From positions 1 to 64,000 of the forward strand of contig NZ_JAPWHE010000007.1 of the NCBI RefSeq assembly GCF_027214045.1: a stretch of DNA of 64,000 bases, in the 5' to 3' direction. The notes beneath the pieces were generated by a model that saw only the letters and a list, made by a program, of their open reading frames with translations, ran no database searches and had not been told where the DNA came from. The first letter of the stretch is position 1. Each line of letters starts with the position of its first letter. The DNA comes from Castellaniella denitrificans. GTDB taxonomy: Bacteria > Pseudomonadota > Gammaproteobacteria > Burkholderiales > Burkholderiaceae_B. Below, piece after piece: positions 40,830 to 52,676 of the stretch. A program made the translations under genes and the position numbers.

Positions 40830-42207
40830 TACGCGCTTCAAGCCGGTCGTGGCCCTGGTCGGGCGCACGAACGTCGGCAAATCGACCCTGTTCAACCGCC
40901 TGACGCGCTCGCGCGCGGCGCTGGTGGCGAACATCTCCGGGCTGACCCGCGATCGCCATTATGGCGAGGGGCGGGTGGGCGAGCATCCCTACATCGTGGT
41001 CGATACCGGCGGTTTCGAGCCGGTGGCCACGCGCGGCATCCTGGTCGAGATGGCGCGCCAGACCGCCCAGGCCATCGCCGAGTCCGACGTGGTGATCTTC
41101 CTGGTGGACGGGCGCGAAGGCATCAACGCCCACGATCACGAAATCGCCCGCCTGCTTCGCAAGTCCGGACAGCGTGTGTTGCTGGCCGTGAACAAGGCCG
41201 AAGGCATGCGTCATCACGCCGACCTGGCCCAGTTCCACGAACTGGGGTTGGGCGAGCCGCACCCGATTTCCGCCGCGCACGGCGACGGCGTGTCGGCCCT
41301 GGCGGACGAGGCGCTCGCTCCGCTGCTGGCCGAACAGGCCCGCGAATCCGGGGCGGCGGATCCCGAGGCGGCCACGGACGAGGGCGGGGCTCACGAGCAC
41401 CGTATCAAGCTCGCCATCGCCGGCCGGCCGAACGTCGGCAAGTCCACGCTCATCAATACGCTGGTCGGCGAGGATCGCGTCATCGCCTACGACCTGCCGG
41501 GCACCACGCGCGACGCCATCGAGATCGAGTTCGAACGCGGCGAGCGTCGCTACACGCTGATCGACACCGCCGGCCTGCGCCGCCGGGGCAAGGTCTTCGA
41601 GACCGTGGAAAAATTCTCGGTCATCAAGACGCTGCAGGCCATCGAGGCCGCCAACGTCGTGTTGCTGCTGATCGACGCCAGCGACGGTATTTCCGATCAG
41701 GACGCCCACATTGCCGGCTTCATCACCGAGACGGGCCGCGCCCTGGTGGTGGGCCTGAACAAATGGGACGCGGTGGACCGCGAGCAGCGTGAATGGGTGC
41801 AGCGCGAATACGACCGCAAGCTGCGCTTCCTGTCCTTTGCGCGCGTCCTGCATCTCTCGGCCCTGAAAGGGCAGGGGGTCGGTCCCGTGCTCAAGGCCGT
41901 GGATGCCGCGCATGCCGCCGCCTTCGCGAAGCTGTCCACGCCCAGGCTGACCCGCATCCTGCAGGCGGCCGTGGAACAGCAGCCGCCGCCGCGCAAGGGC
42001 ATTTTCCGGCCCAAGATGCGCTACGCCCACCAGGGAGGACAGAATCCGCCGCGCATCATCATCCACGGCAACGCCCTGGACGCGGTGCCCGATTCGTACC
42101 GCCGCTATCTCGAAGGCCAGTTCCGCGACGCCTTCAATCTGGCCGGCACGCCGCTGTCGGTGGAATTCAAGTCCTCGCACAACCCCTATCTGAAGGACGA
42201 GTCGTGA
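40822..42207 (+). CDS. der: Ribosome-assembly GTPase Der (EngA)
   Basis: Double GTPase needed for 50S subunit maturation, 461 residues. Two G domains are visible: [20 protein letters not shown] with later DTGGFE near the N-terminus, and [16 protein letters not shown] with [10 protein letters not shown] from about residue 201; a KH-like domain ends the protein. Translation starts at GTG (40822) inside the bamB 3' end. The stop overlaps the GTG of hisC. Confidence 0.97.
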   Translation: MADTRFKPVVALVGRTNVGKSTLFNRLTRSRAALVANISGLTRDRHYGEGRVGEHPYIVVDTGGFEPVATRGILVEMARQTAQAIAESDVVIFLVDGREGINAHDHEIARLLRKSGQRVLLAVNKAEGMRHHADLAQFHELGLGEPHPISAAHGDGVSALADEALAPLLAEQARESGAADPEAATDEGGAHEHRIKLAIAGRPNVGKSTLINTLVGEDRVIAYDLPGTTRDAIEIEFERGERRYTLIDTAGLRRRGKVFETVEKFSVIKTLQAIEAANVVLLLIDASDGISDQDAHIAGFITETGRALVVGLNKWDAVDREQREWVQREYDRKLRFLSFARVLHLSALKGQGVGPVLKAVDAAHAAAFAKLSTPRLTRILQAAVEQQPPPRKGIFRPKMRYAHQGGQNPPRIIIHGNALDAVPDSYRRYLEGQFRDAFNLAGTPLSVEFKSSHNPYLKDES

Positions 42208-43280
42208 GCACGCTCTGGAGCGACCACATCGCCGGCCTGGTGCCCTATGTGCCGGGCGAGCAGGCCCGCATCCCGAACCTGCTGAAACTGAATACCAATG
42301 AAAACCCGTATGGTCCATCGCCCCGGGCGATCGAGGCCATGCGCGCCGCGCTGACCGACGACCTGCGCCTGTACCCCGACTACCAGGCGCTGGCCCTGCG
42401 GAGCACGATCGCGGACCGTTTCGGCCTGGCACCCGATCAGGTGTTCCTGGGCAATGGTTCCGACGAGATCCTGGCGCATGTCTTCAACGCGCTGTTCCTG
42501 CGCGGCGGACGTCCCTTGTGGCTGCCCGACGTGACCTACAGCTTCTACAGGACTTACTGCCGCCTGTACGACGTGCCGCATCGCTTGCTCCCGCTGGACG
42601 AGGATTTCGCCCTGCGGGTGGCGGACTACACCGGCCCGGCCGCACCGGAACCCGCCGGAATCATCTTCGCCAACCCGAACGCGCCCACCGGCCGCACCCT
42701 GACGCTGGACGAGATCGAGGCCATCGCGCGGGCGCGCCCCGACAGCGCCGTGGTGGTGGACGAGGCCTATGTGGATTTCGGCGCCGAATCGGCGGCCGCC
42801 CTGATCGGCCGCTTCCCCAACATCCTGGTCGTCCATACCCTGTCCAAATCCCGATCCCTGGCGGGCCTGCGGGTGGGCTACGCCCTGGGTCACGCCGACC
42901 TGATTGCCGGGTTGACGCGCCTGAAGGACAGCTTCAATTCTTATCCTCTGGACCGCGTGGCCCTGGCCGGCGCCCAGGCGGCGATCGAGGACGAGGCCTG
43001 GTTCGACCGGACCCGGCGGGCCGTGATCGACGCCCGTGAACAACTGGCGCAGGATTTGCGCGCCCTGGGGTTCGAGGTCCTGCCCTCGCAGGCCAATTTC
43101 GTTTTCGCCCGTCATCCGGGCCGCGATGCCGCCGCGATCGCCGCCGGCTTGCGCAAGACCGGTATCCTGGTGCGGCATTTCCGCATCCCGCGCATCGACC
43201 AGCATCTGCGCATCACCGTGGGCACGCCCGAACAATGCGCCCGCCTGTGTGACGCGCTGCGCGCACTGCCTTCGGACTGA
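42204..43280 (+). CDS. hisC: Histidinol-phosphate aminotransferase
   Basis: PLP-dependent aminotransferase of histidine synthesis, 358 residues. Family signatures are [12 protein letters not shown] near the N-terminus, [37 protein letters not shown], and [19 protein letters not shown] with the PLP-binding Lys. The start is GTG at 42204, overlapping the der stop (GTGA), with AAGGACGA upstream. The gene is outside a his operon; this place between der and hfq is one of possibly several hisC copies in such genomes. Confidence 0.93.
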   Translation: MSTLWSDHIAGLVPYVPGEQARIPNLLKLNTNENPYGPSPRAIEAMRAALTDDLRLYPDYQALALRSTIADRFGLAPDQVFLGNGSDEILAHVFNALFLRGGRPLWLPDVTYSFYRTYCRLYDVPHRLLPLDEDFALRVADYTGPAAPEPAGIIFANPNAPTGRTLTLDEIEAIARARPDSAVVVDEAYVDFGAESAAALIGRFPNILVVHTLSKSRSLAGLRVGYALGHADLIAGLTRLKDSFNSYPLDRVALAGAQAAIEDEAWFDRTRRAVIDAREQLAQDLRALGFEVLPSQANFVFARHPGRDAAAIAAGLRKTGILVRHFRIPRIDQHLRITVGTPEQCARLCDALRALPSD

Positions 43281-43374
43281 GCGGCGGGACGGCTTCGCGC
43301 TGCTGCAATGCATCAATACCGAAACGCATTAAAATAGACCCTCCACCATAACTTCAATAACCGGAGCCCCGTCC

Positions 43375-43611
43375 ATGAGCAACAAAGGGCAAATTCTCCA
43401 AGACCCATTCCTGAACGCCTTGCGCAAGGACCACGTGCCCGTCTCGATCTACCTGGTCAACGGGATCAAGCTGCAGGGCCAGGTCGAATCCTTCGACCAG
43501 TACGTCGTGCTGCTGCGCAACACGGTCACCCAGATGGTCTACAAGCACGCCATCTCCACCGTCGTGCCTGCCCGTCCCGTCAACTTCCAGGTGGACGATT
43601 CTGCCGAATAA
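43375..43611 (+). CDS. hfq: RNA chaperone Hfq
   Basis: Sm-like hexamer that pairs small RNAs with mRNAs. The 78 residues begin [20 protein letters not shown] (Gln, Phe and Lys of the proximal RNA site) and contain [19 protein letters not shown] and [12 protein letters not shown], the two Sm motifs. CCGGAGC precedes the ATG. A 94-bp gap after hisC should hold its own promoter; a TAAAAT hexamer lies at 43330-43335. A terminator follows within 50 bp. Confidence 0.98.
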   Translation: MSNKGQILQDPFLNALRKDHVPVSIYLVNGIKLQGQVESFDQYVVLLRNTVTQMVYKHAISTVVPARPVNFQVDDSAE

Positions 43612-43652
43612 TCCGTCGCGATACGCTTTTTTGCCGCCTTGGGCGGCAGCGG

Positions 43653-43682
43653 GCCCGCAGGGTGCGGCGTGCGGGCGTTTTT
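43653..43682 (+). terminator. Intrinsic terminator after hfq
   Basis: GCCCGCA pairs with TGCGGGC around a 10-base loop, followed by G and five T. A second hairpin (GCCGCC-TTG-GGCGGC) lies just upstream. It probably trims transcription between hfq and hflX. Confidence 0.7.
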
Positions 43683-43737
43683 CTCCGCCCGCCGGGCACC
43701 TCGCCCTGGCGGGCATTCATTTTGTGGGCGAGGCATC

Positions 43738-44844
43738 ATGAAGTCGCTCGTCATCAGCGTCGATCTGGGCGAACCCGACTACCAGGCCCATGCCGAGGAA
43801 TTCCTCATGCTGGCCAGCGGGGCCGGGGCCGACATCGTCGAAGTCCTCACCGCCAGGCGCAGCCGGCCTGACGCCGCGGGCTTCATCGGCTCGGGCAAGA
43901 TCGAAGAGGCCGCCGCCCTGGTCAAGGCCACCGGGGCGGAGGTCGTGCTCTTCGATCAGGCGCTCACCCCCGCCCAGCAGCGCAATCTGGAACGCCGCTT
44001 CGAGGTCCGCGTCGTCGACCGGGTGGCGCTGATTCTGGACATCTTCGCCTTGCGCGCAAAAAGCCACGAGGGCAAGCTGCAGGTCGAACTGGCCCAGTTG
44101 CAGCACTTGTCGACCCGTTTGACCCGGATGTGGACCCACCTGGAACGCCAGCGTGGCGGTATCGGCGTGCGCGGCCCTGGCGAATCGCAGCTGGAAACCG
44201 ACCGGCGCCTGATCGGCGTGCGGGTGCGCGCCTTGAAAGAACGGCTGGACCGGGTCCAGCGCCAGCGCCTGACCCAGCGCCGTGCACGGGTACGCGGCAA
44301 GACCCTGTCGGTTTCCCTGGTCGGCTACACCAACGCGGGCAAATCCACCCTGTTCAACGCACTGACCCGTGCCGACGCCTACGCGGCCGACCAGCTCTTC
44401 GCCACGCTGGATACGACGACCCGGCGCGTCTGGATCGAGGGCGCCGGCCAGGTCGTCGTGTCCGACACCGTGGGCTTCATCCGGTCACTGCCGCCCATGC
44501 TGATCGCGGCATTCCGGGCGACGCTCGAGGAAACCGTCCATGCCGATCTGCTGCTGCACGTGATCGACGCGGCCAGCCCGCAGCGCGACGAACAGATCGC
44601 GGCGGTCAACCAGGTCTTGCGAGACATCGGGGCCCATGAAATCCCGCAGATCCTGGTCTACAACAAAATCGACACGGCGGGGTATGCGCCCCGGGTCGAG
44701 CGAAACGAACATGGTACGATTGCGCGAGTCTTCGTCAGCGCCCTGCAACGCAGCGGGCTTGACGGCTTGCGTCAGTCGATCGTTGAATTTGGTGGGGAGC
44801 CTACGGGAAACAATGCGTGCGATGAAACTGTTCAACCTGAATGA
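43738..44844 (+). CDS. hflX: Ribosome-associated GTPase HflX
   Basis: Splits stalled or stressed ribosomes. The 368-residue protein has the HflX N-terminal domain (AGADIVEVLTARRSRPDAAGFIGSGK), a glycine-rich linker (RGGIGVRGPGESQLETDRRLI), and the GTPase with GYTNAGKSTLFNALT, ATLDTTTRR, DTVGFIRSLP and NKID. The ATG at 43738 begins MKSLVISVDLG; upstream in-frame sequence overlaps the terminator and is not protein-like. Its 3' end overlaps hflK by 23 bp. Confidence 0.95.
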   Translation: MKSLVISVDLGEPDYQAHAEEFLMLASGAGADIVEVLTARRSRPDAAGFIGSGKIEEAAALVKATGAEVVLFDQALTPAQQRNLERRFEVRVVDRVALILDIFALRAKSHEGKLQVELAQLQHLSTRLTRMWTHLERQRGGIGVRGPGESQLETDRRLIGVRVRALKERLDRVQRQRLTQRRARVRGKTLSVSLVGYTNAGKSTLFNALTRADAYAADQLFATLDTTTRRVWIEGAGQVVVSDTVGFIRSLPPMLIAAFRATLEETVHADLLLHVIDAASPQRDEQIAAVNQVLRDIGAHEIPQILVYNKIDTAGYAPRVERNEHGTIARVFVSALQRSGLDGLRQSIVEFGGEPTGNNACDETVQPE

Positions 44845-46129
44845 TCCGGGCTGGGGGCGGGGCAACCAGAACCAGAACGACGATCCACGCGGAAAGCCCG
44901 ACCAGTCCTCCGGACCACCCGACCTGGACGAGGTCTGGCGCGATTTCAGCAAGCGCCTGAACGGTCTGTTCGGTCGCCGTGGCGGCGGGCGCGGCCCCCG
45001 TCCGCCGTCGGGCGGCGGCATGCCGTCCCTGCCCGGGCCGTCTCTACGCTTCGTGCTGTTGCTGATCGTGGCCGCCGGCCTGCTGTGGCTGGCCAGCGGC
45101 TTCATGATCGTCCAGGAAGGCCAGGTGGCCGTCGTCACCCGCTTCGGACAGTACGTCAAGACACTCAATCCGGGCCTGCAGTGGCGCCTGCCGTATCCCA
45201 TCGAAGCCTCGCAGCCGGTCAACATCTCCCAGTTGCGTACCTTCGAGGTCGGATTCCGGGGTTCGTCGCGCAACAAGGTGCTGTCCGAATCGCTGATGCT
45301 CACCAACGACGAAAACATCGTCGACGTGCAATTCGTGGTGCAATACCGCCTGCTGCCCGATGGCGCGCCGGCCTACTTGTTCAACACCAACCAGCCCGAC
45401 GAATCGGTGCGCCAGGCGGCCGAGACCGCCATGCGCGAGATCGTCGGCCGCAAGCCCATGGATTTCGTGCTGTATTCCGGCCGTACCGAGGTCGCCTCCG
45501 AGGTCCAGGCGCTGGCCCAGTCCATCCTGGACCGCTACAAGACCGGGATCCAGATCTCCACCGTGGCCATCCAGAACGTCCAGCCGCCCGAACAGGTCCA
45601 GGCCGCGTTCGACGACGCCGTCAAGGCCGGCCAGGACCGTGAACGCCAGATCAACGAAGGCAACGCCTACGCCAGCAAGGTGCTCCCCGAGGCCGAGGGC
45701 CAGGCGGCCCGCATGATCCAGGAGTCCGAGGGCTACAGCGCCAAGGTCATCGGCCAGGCCCAGGGCGATACCTCGCGCTTCGACAGCATCGCCACCGAAT
45801 ACGCCAAGGCGCCCGGCGTCACGCGCGAACGACTTTATCTTGAAACCATGCAGGAAATCCTGAGCGACAGCGCCAAGGTGATGATCGACGCCCCGGTGGG
45901 CAACAACATGCTCTACCTGCCGCTGGACAAGATCATGGGCCAGGCCGCGCATGCGGCCGGGGGCGCCCCGTCACCGGGCTCGCGCGACACCGGCCCGTCG
46001 GGCGGTTCGGCGCCGGCCGCCGCCGGGTCCGCCCAGGCGGCCCAGGGGCAATCCGGGTCCGGCCGTGCGTCGCAGCGTGGCGTGCCGTCCGGTCTGGACA
46101 GTCTGATGACCAGCCCGTATTCGAACTAG
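44822..46129 (+). CDS. hflK: FtsH-regulating membrane protein HflK
   Basis: Band-7/SPFH protein that, with HflC, caps and modulates the FtsH protease in the inner membrane. The 435 residues start with a Gly/Asn-rich cytoplasmic segment (FNLNDPGWGRGNQNQND), one membrane helix (RFVLLLIVAAGLLWLASGFMIV, about residues 72-93), then the SPFH domain and a long coiled-coil region, and end in a low-complexity Gly/Ser/Ala tail. The ATG at 44813 (three codons upstream) is an equal alternative. It overlaps hflX and lies ten bases before hflC. Confidence 0.95.
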   Translation: MKLFNLNDPGWGRGNQNQNDDPRGKPDQSSGPPDLDEVWRDFSKRLNGLFGRRGGGRGPRPPSGGGMPSLPGPSLRFVLLLIVAAGLLWLASGFMIVQEGQVAVVTRFGQYVKTLNPGLQWRLPYPIEASQPVNISQLRTFEVGFRGSSRNKVLSESLMLTNDENIVDVQFVVQYRLLPDGAPAYLFNTNQPDESVRQAAETAMREIVGRKPMDFVLYSGRTEVASEVQALAQSILDRYKTGIQISTVAIQNVQPPEQVQAAFDDAVKAGQDRERQINEGNAYASKVLPEAEGQAARMIQESEGYSAKVIGQAQGDTSRFDSIATEYAKAPGVTRERLYLETMQEILSDSAKVMIDAPVGNNMLYLPLDKIMGQAAHAAGGAPSPGSRDTGPSGGSAPAAAGSAQAAQGQSGSGRASQRGVPSGLDSLMTSPYSN

Positions 46130-46139
46130 GAGCCCCAAG

Positions 46140-47039
46140 ATGCAACGCTTTTTCCCCGCCCTGGTCGGTCTGGTCGTGCTCGTCGCGGTGCTGTCCTCGT
46201 GCATGTTCGTGGTGCGCGAGCGCGATTCCGCGCTGCTGTTCGCCCTGGGCGAAGTCCGTGAAACCATCACCAAGCCGGGGCTGTACTTCAAGTTCCCGCC
46301 GCCCTTCGAAAATGTCGTCTATCTGGACAAGCGGCTGCAGACCATCGAGACGCGCGACCCGGAACGCATCCAGACCGCCGAAAAGAAGAACCTGCTGATC
46401 GATTCCTTCGTCAAGTGGCGCATCGCCGATCCGCGCCAGTACTACGTGACCTTCGGCGCCAACAGCAACGCGGCGGTCGAACGCCTCCAGGCGCAGATCC
46501 GCGACGCCCTCAATGCCGCCGTCAACGTGCGCACCGTCAAGCAGGTCGTCTCCTCCGATCGCGACACCATCATGAAGGAAATCCAGACCGCCGTGGCGCG
46601 CCGCGCCCAGCCGCTGGGCGTGGACGTGGTCGACGTGCGACTGCGGCGCATCGATTTCGCGCCGGAGATCTCCGAATCCGTCTACCGGCGCATGGAAGCC
46701 GAGCGCAAGCAGGAAGCCAACCGCCTGCGGGCCAGCGGCGCCGCCGACAGCGAACGCATCCGTGCCGAAGCAGACCGCAAGCGCCAGGAAGTCCTGGCCC
46801 GGGCCTATGCCGAAGCCCAGGCCAAGCGCGGCGAGGGCGATGCCACCGCGGCTGCCATCTACGCCAAGTCCTACGGCCAGGATCCCGAGTTCTACAGCTT
46901 CTACAAGAGCCTCGACGCGTACCGTTCGGCCTTCGCCGACCGCAGCGGCACCCTGGTCCTGAGTCCGGATTCGGATTTCTTCCGCTTCTGGGACCGCGCC
47001 GGGGGCGGCAAGGCCGCCGCGCAGCCCGCCGCCCGCTGA
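46140..47039 (+). CDS. hflC: FtsH-regulating membrane protein HflC
   Basis: Partner of HflK in the membrane-bound FtsH-modulating complex. The 299 residues begin with an N-terminal membrane anchor ([22 protein letters not shown]), followed by [15 protein letters not shown], the SPFH fold, and a C-terminal helix rich in Ala/Glu/Arg ([29 protein letters not shown]). AGGAGCCCC lies just before the ATG, ten bases after hflK. Confidence 0.96.
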   Translation: MQRFFPALVGLVVLVAVLSSCMFVVRERDSALLFALGEVRETITKPGLYFKFPPPFENVVYLDKRLQTIETRDPERIQTAEKKNLLIDSFVKWRIADPRQYYVTFGANSNAAVERLQAQIRDALNAAVNVRTVKQVVSSDRDTIMKEIQTAVARRAQPLGVDVVDVRLRRIDFAPEISESVYRRMEAERKQEANRLRASGAADSERIRAEADRKRQEVLARAYAEAQAKRGEGDATAAAIYAKSYGQDPEFYSFYKSLDAYRSAFADRSGTLVLSPDSDFFRFWDRAGGGKAAAQPAAR

Positions 47040-47056
47040 ACGAGGATCGACCGACC

Positions 47057-48229
47057 ATGATGTCAAGCTGGCTGCTGCCGGAAAACCTGTCGGACGTCCT
47101 GCCCGCCGAAGCGCGCCGCATCGAGGAATTGCGCCGCGAACTGCTGGATCTGTACCGGACCTACGGCTTCGAGCTCGTCGCGCCGCCCATGGTGGAATAT
47201 CTCGACTCCCTGATGCCGGCCGACGACGAGGCCTTGCGCCTGCGCACTTGCAAGCTGGTGGACCAGCTCTCGGGCCTGACCATGGGTGTGCGGGCCGACA
47301 TCACCATCCAGGTCTCGCGCATCGACGCCCATCTGCTCAATCGCGAGGGGGTCACCAGGCTGTGCTATTGCGGGCCGGTGGTGCACGCGCGGGCGGCCGG
47401 CCTGTTGTCCGACCGGGAATTGCTGCAGATCGGCGCGGAAATCTTCGGCCATGCGGGCGTGCAGGCCGACCTCGAGTCGATCCGCCTGGCGCTGGAATCC
47501 GTGCGCCGGGCCGGCGTGCGCGAGCCGCGGCTGGACCTGAATCATCCCGGGGTGGGGCGGGCCTTGGTGGACGCCGATCCGGCCCTGGCCGAAACTGCGG
47601 ACGGGGTCTTCGAACTGCTCAGTGCCAAAGACGTGCCCGGCCTGGAGGCTCTGTGCGCCGCATGCGGCGCGCGCGGCGATACCCTGGACGCGTTGCGCGC
47701 CTTGACCGCCTTGTACGGCGACCTGTCGGTGCTGGAGCGCGCCCGCGAACGCCTGCCCGACCTGCCGGCCGTGCGCGCCGCGCTGAACGACCTGGGGACC
47801 CTGTGCGAGGCCCTGCCGGACGCGCCGATCGCGCTGGATCTGGCGGACATGGGCGGAGGCTACGGTTACCACTCCGGCGTCATGTTCGCCATTTACGCGG
47901 CGGGCTGGCACGACGCCCTGGTGCGCGGCGGGCGCTACGACGGCATCGGCCGCAAATTCGGCCGCGCCCGGCCCGCCACCGGGTTCAGCCTGGACCTGCG
48001 CAAGCTGTCCGCGGGGCTGCCCGACGCGCGGCCCGTGCAGGCCATCCGCGCACCCTGGTCCGACGATCCCGCCCTGGTGCAAGCCATTCGTGCGCTGCGG
48101 GCCCAGGGGCGCGTCGTGATCCAGTCGTTGCCGGGCGAACGCCAGTGCCCGGACGAATTTTTCGTGGATCAGGAATTGGCCGCCACCGGCGATGGCTGGG
48201 CGCTGCGGCCCCTGGGCGGCGCCGCCTGA
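47057..48229 (+). CDS. hisZ: ATP phosphoribosyltransferase regulatory subunit HisZ
   Basis: HisS-like protein without aminoacylation or tRNA-binding ability that activates the short form of HisG for histidine synthesis. The 390 residues keep the class II core ([32 protein letters not shown]) and [17 protein letters not shown] with RGGRYDGIG, but lack the C-terminal anticodon domain of hisS. Its presence implies a short-form HisG elsewhere. AGGATC precedes the ATG. Position between hflC and purA is normal for this group. Confidence 0.93.
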   Translation: MMSSWLLPENLSDVLPAEARRIEELRRELLDLYRTYGFELVAPPMVEYLDSLMPADDEALRLRTCKLVDQLSGLTMGVRADITIQVSRIDAHLLNREGVTRLCYCGPVVHARAAGLLSDRELLQIGAEIFGHAGVQADLESIRLALESVRRAGVREPRLDLNHPGVGRALVDADPALAETADGVFELLSAKDVPGLEALCAACGARGDTLDALRALTALYGDLSVLERARERLPDLPAVRAALNDLGTLCEALPDAPIALDLADMGGGYGYHSGVMFAIYAAGWHDALVRGGRYDGIGRKFGRARPATGFSLDLRKLSAGLPDARPVQAIRAPWSDDPALVQAIRALRAQGRVVIQSLPGERQCPDEFFVDQELAATGDGWALRPLGGAA

Positions 48230-48271
48230 AGGCGGCGATCGCCGGACATCGTCACCGATGGTATAAACTAA

Positions 48272-49609
<1,338 letters not shown>

Positions 49610-49627
49610 TGCGCCGGGACAAAACCG

Positions 49628-49654
49628 AAACCGCAAGTCCGCTTGCGGTTTTTT
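49628..49654 (+). terminator. Intrinsic terminator after purA
   Basis: AAACCGCAAG pairs with CTTGCGGTTT around the four-base loop TCCG, running straight into a T tract (six T). A classic rho-independent terminator ending the hflX-to-purA transcript. Confidence 0.85.
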
Positions 49655-49693
49655 CATTCTCCAAATTCATCTTCACACGAACGGAAAACACCG

Positions 49694-50254
49694 ATGAGCA
49701 TGCCACCGAGCACTGAACGCGACCTCTGGGTCAGCTGGGAACAGTATCACGGCCTGATCGAACGCCTGGCCCTTCAGGTTCACGAGTCTGGCTGGGCTTT
49801 CGACAAGATTCTCTGCCTGGCGCGTGGCGGGGTGCGTGTGGGGGATGTGCTGTCGCGCATCTTCGATCTGCCCTTGGGGATCCTGGCGACCAGCAGCTAC
49901 CGCGAGGCGGCGGGCACGGTCCAGGGGCAACTCGACATCGCCCAGTTCATTACGATCACGCGCGGCACGCTGGACGGCCGGGTGCTGCTGGTGGACGACA
50001 TGGTGGACACCGGACTGACCTTTACGCGGGTGCGCGACCACCTGGTCAAGCAGTTTCCCGGCATCACAGAATTGCGCACGGCGGTGCTGTGGGTCAAGGG
50101 CCATTCCCAGGTGCAACCCGACTATCATGTCGAGCACCTGCCGACCAATCCCTGGATCCACCAACCCTTCGAAGACTATGACAGTCTGCGGCCGCACCAG
50201 TTGGAGTCCTGGATCCGCAAAGGCGTGCGCACGGCATACCCTGACGCGCAGTGA
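49694..50254 (+). CDS. Phosphoribosyltransferase (hypoxanthine/xanthine type)
   Basis: A 186-residue PRTase-fold protein. The PRPP-binding motif is VLLVDDMVDTGLTF and the N-terminal substrate part has KILCLARGGVRVGDVLSRIFDLPLG, both as in bacterial hypoxanthine/xanthine salvage enzymes. It probably recovers 6-oxopurines to IMP/XMP, fitting a place beside purA, but a purine base cannot be assigned by sequence alone. The ATG at 49694 follows the purA terminator; 17 upstream codons overlap the terminator and are excluded. Confidence 0.85.
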   Translation: MSMPPSTERDLWVSWEQYHGLIERLALQVHESGWAFDKILCLARGGVRVGDVLSRIFDLPLGILATSSYREAAGTVQGQLDIAQFITITRGTLDGRVLLVDDMVDTGLTFTRVRDHLVKQFPGITELRTAVLWVKGHSQVQPDYHVEHLPTNPWIHQPFEDYDSLRPHQLESWIRKGVRTAYPDAQ

Positions 50255-50301
50255 GTCCGGGACGCGGGGGCGGCGCCACTTTGTGTGGCCGGCTTCGCGC
50301 A

Positions 50302-50330
50302 TGGTCATATCCATGGATTCATGCTAAAAT
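50302..50330 (+). promoter_or_regulatory. Candidate sigma-70 promoter for rpsU-dnaG-rpoD
   Basis: TGGTCA (50302-50307), a 17-bp spacer and TAAAAT (50325-50330) with an extended -10 TG before it (TGC-TAAAAT). It lies 100 bp upstream of rpsU in an AT-rich gap of 175 bp after the phosphoribosyltransferase gene. Confidence 0.5.
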
Positions 50331-50429
50331 CTTTCGTCTATTCAAGAATTTTTTTCTTCAACTTAACCATGGGCGCACCGGAATCGAATTTCCGACGTTC
50401 ATGAACATTACAGGCTTTCAAGGATTTAC

Positions 50430-50642
50430 ATGCCGATTGTCCGCCTCAAAGAAAACGAGCCCTTCGAGGCCGCCCTGCGGCGCTTCAAGCGCACCATCGA
50501 AAAGACCGGCCTTCTGACCGAACTGCGTTCGCGCGAGTTTTATGAAAAGCCCACGGCCGAGCGCAAGCGCAAGCGCGCCGCCGCCGTCAAGCGCCACTAC
50601 AAGCGCATCCGCAGCCAACAACTGCCGCCGCGACTCTATTGA
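50430..50642 (+). CDS. rpsU: 30S ribosomal protein S21
   Basis: Small-subunit protein S21, 70 residues: [20 protein letters not shown], then a strongly basic C-terminal half ([15 protein letters not shown]). It helps initiation by base-pairing at the 16S 3' end. Standard head of the macromolecular synthesis operon. Its stop is immediately followed by the TTG start of dnaG with no gap. Confidence 0.98.
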   Translation: MPIVRLKENEPFEAALRRFKRTIEKTGLLTELRSREFYEKPTAERKRKRAAAVKRHYKRIRSQQLPPRLY

Positions 50643-52619
50643 TTGATTCCTGATTCCTTTATTCAGGAACTGCTCGCGCGCGTCGATATCGTCGACGTGG
50701 TCGGCCGGTACGTCAAGCTGCGCAAAGGGGGCGCAAACCTGCTGGGTTTGTGCCCTTTTCACAATGAAAAGACGCCGTCGTTCACTGTCAGCCCGACCAA
50801 GCAGTTCTATCATTGTTTCGGTTGCGGTGCGCACGGCACCGCGCTGCGGTTTCTGACCGAGCACACCGGGGCGCCGTTTCCGGAAGCCGTGCGCGGCCTC
50901 GCGGCCAGCGTCGGCATGACGGTGCCCGAAGAACCCCGCAGCCCCCGCCAGCGCGCCGCCGATCGCGAGCGCCGCGAGGAAGGCTCGCGGCAGCAACGCA
51001 TCCTGGATCAGGCACAGGCGCATTACCGCGCCGCCCTGAAGCAGGCCCCCGAAGCCATCGAATATCTGAAGCGGCGCGGCCTCAGCGGCGAGATCGCCGC
51101 CCGCTTCGGCTTGGGCTGGGCCAGCCGTGACCGGCGCGGGCTGGCGGCGGTCTTCACCCACTACGAGGACCCCGCCTTGCTGGAATCGGGGCTGGTGATC
51201 GAGTCCGAGGACGGACGGCGCCATGACCGGTTCCGGGGCCGTGTCATGTTTCCGATCCACAACCCGCGCGGCCAGCTCATCGGCTTCGGTGGCCGTCTGA
51301 TCGAACCGGGTGAACCCAAATACCTGAACTCCCCCGAAACCAGCCTGTTTTCCAAGGGCAACGAACTCTATGGGCTGCACGAAGCGCGCGCCGGCGTCCG
51401 CGCCGAAGGATGCGTACTGGTGGTCGAGGGCTACATGGACGTGGTGGCACTGGCCCAGTACGGACTCAACAATGCCGTGGCGACGCTGGGCACGTCCACC
51501 ACGCCGGAACACCTGCGCAAACTGCGCCGCGCCAGCGACCGCATCGTCTTCAGCTTCGATGGCGACGGCGCCGGGCGCAAGGCGGCCTGGCGGGCTCTTC
51601 AGGCCTGTCTGCCCTGGGTGGCCGAGGACATCTCGATGCGCTTCCTGTTCCTGCCGGAAGGCCACGATCCGGACTCCTATGTGCGAGCCTACGGCGTCCA
51701 GGCACTGCGCGCTTATCTCGACGAAGCCATGCCCCTGTCGCGCTTCATGCTCGATGAACTGGCCTCGCGCCACGACCTGGAAGAGGCCGAGGGCCGGGCC
51801 GCCTGCGTGCACGAAGCCCGGCCGCTGTTCGCGCAGATGCCCGAGGGCGGGTTCCGCCTGCAGCTGGAGCGAGAATTCGCCCGCCGGGTCCGTCTGACGC
51901 CTGAAGAGCTGGCCCAACTCCTGGCGGTCGCAGGTCCCGCGGCCGGCGGTCCCGGGCAGCATGCGGCGACGGGCCGGCCGGCGGGGCAGGGCGGCGTGGC
52001 GGGGAGCATGGGCGCGTCCGCGCGGCTTTTCCGCCCGGAAGAAGGGCATGGGCCCGAATCGGGCGAGCCGCCGTGGCAGGACGGCGAATACCCGGATGCG
52101 GCCCCTGATCTGGAGGGCGCGCCGCCCTGGGCGGGCGATGCGCCGACGCGGGCGCCACGCGGCTCGGGCCGGATGCCGCGCAGGGGCGGTGGTTCACGGC
52201 AGGTCACGCCCATGGCGCGGCGACTGCTGCGGCTGCTGCTGGCGCATCCCGCCCTGGTTTCCGGGCTGGGAGACCAGCAGCTTGAATTGCTGGCCCATCA
52301 TCCCCATCTGGAACTGGTCAGGCAGCTCATCGGCCTGGCCAGCACGTGCGGCGCCGCGCACGCGGGGGCGTTGCTGCAGGCGGCCGATTCCGAATCGGAC
52401 CTCGCGCGCGCGATCCAGGATCTGTCCACCGAACTGATGGCCCAGGATCTGCCCGATCCGCAGGCCGAATGGGATGATGCCTTGCGGCTCATCGAGCGCC
52501 AGACGGTGCAGGAGCAGTGCGACCGGCTGATCGAATCCGGGCTGACGACGGACGAAGACCGCCGCCGTTATCAGGATCTCAGCCGCCGCCTGGCCCGGCT
52601 GAAGGCCGGGGCGGGGTGA
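50643..52619 (+). CDS. dnaG: DNA primase
   Basis: Makes RNA primers for replication; 658 residues. The N-terminal zinc finger has the pattern Cys-x2-His-x17-Cys-x2-Cys (CPFHNEKTPSFTVSPTKQFYHCFGC, residues about 40-65 as spaced motifs), the TOPRIM core has VVEGYMDVVALAQYGL and FSFDGDGAGRKAAWRA, and a DnaB-binding C-terminal domain ends it. A Gly/Pro-rich linker between core and C-terminus (about residues 435-520) is unusually long. Translation must start at TTG 50643: the previous in-frame codon is a stop, and no ATG precedes the conserved IPDSFIQELLARVD. Confidence 0.96.
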   Translation: MIPDSFIQELLARVDIVDVVGRYVKLRKGGANLLGLCPFHNEKTPSFTVSPTKQFYHCFGCGAHGTALRFLTEHTGAPFPEAVRGLAASVGMTVPEEPRSPRQRAADRERREEGSRQQRILDQAQAHYRAALKQAPEAIEYLKRRGLSGEIAARFGLGWASRDRRGLAAVFTHYEDPALLESGLVIESEDGRRHDRFRGRVMFPIHNPRGQLIGFGGRLIEPGEPKYLNSPETSLFSKGNELYGLHEARAGVRAEGCVLVVEGYMDVVALAQYGLNNAVATLGTSTTPEHLRKLRRASDRIVFSFDGDGAGRKAAWRALQACLPWVAEDISMRFLFLPEGHDPDSYVRAYGVQALRAYLDEAMPLSRFMLDELASRHDLEEAEGRAACVHEARPLFAQMPEGGFRLQLEREFARRVRLTPEELAQLLAVAGPAAGGPGQHAATGRPAGQGGVAGSMGASARLFRPEEGHGPESGEPPWQDGEYPDAAPDLEGAPPWAGDAPTRAPRGSGRMPRRGGGSRQVTPMARRLLRLLLAHPALVSGLGDQQLELLAHHPHLELVRQLIGLASTCGAAHAGALLQAADSESDLARAIQDLSTELMAQDLPDPQAEWDDALRLIERQTVQEQCDRLIESGLTTDEDRRRYQDLSRRLARLKAGAG

Positions 52620-52676
52620 TTCTTCCTCGCAAGTGCAGTAAACTATATGGTTTTCAATAAGTTGTCGCGTATTAGT

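Noticed and set aside
47057-48229. Second histidyl-tRNA synthetase gene or a duplication of hisS
   Set aside because: It lacks the C-terminal anticodon domain and follows hflC in the usual hisZ position, so it is the HisG regulatory subunit.
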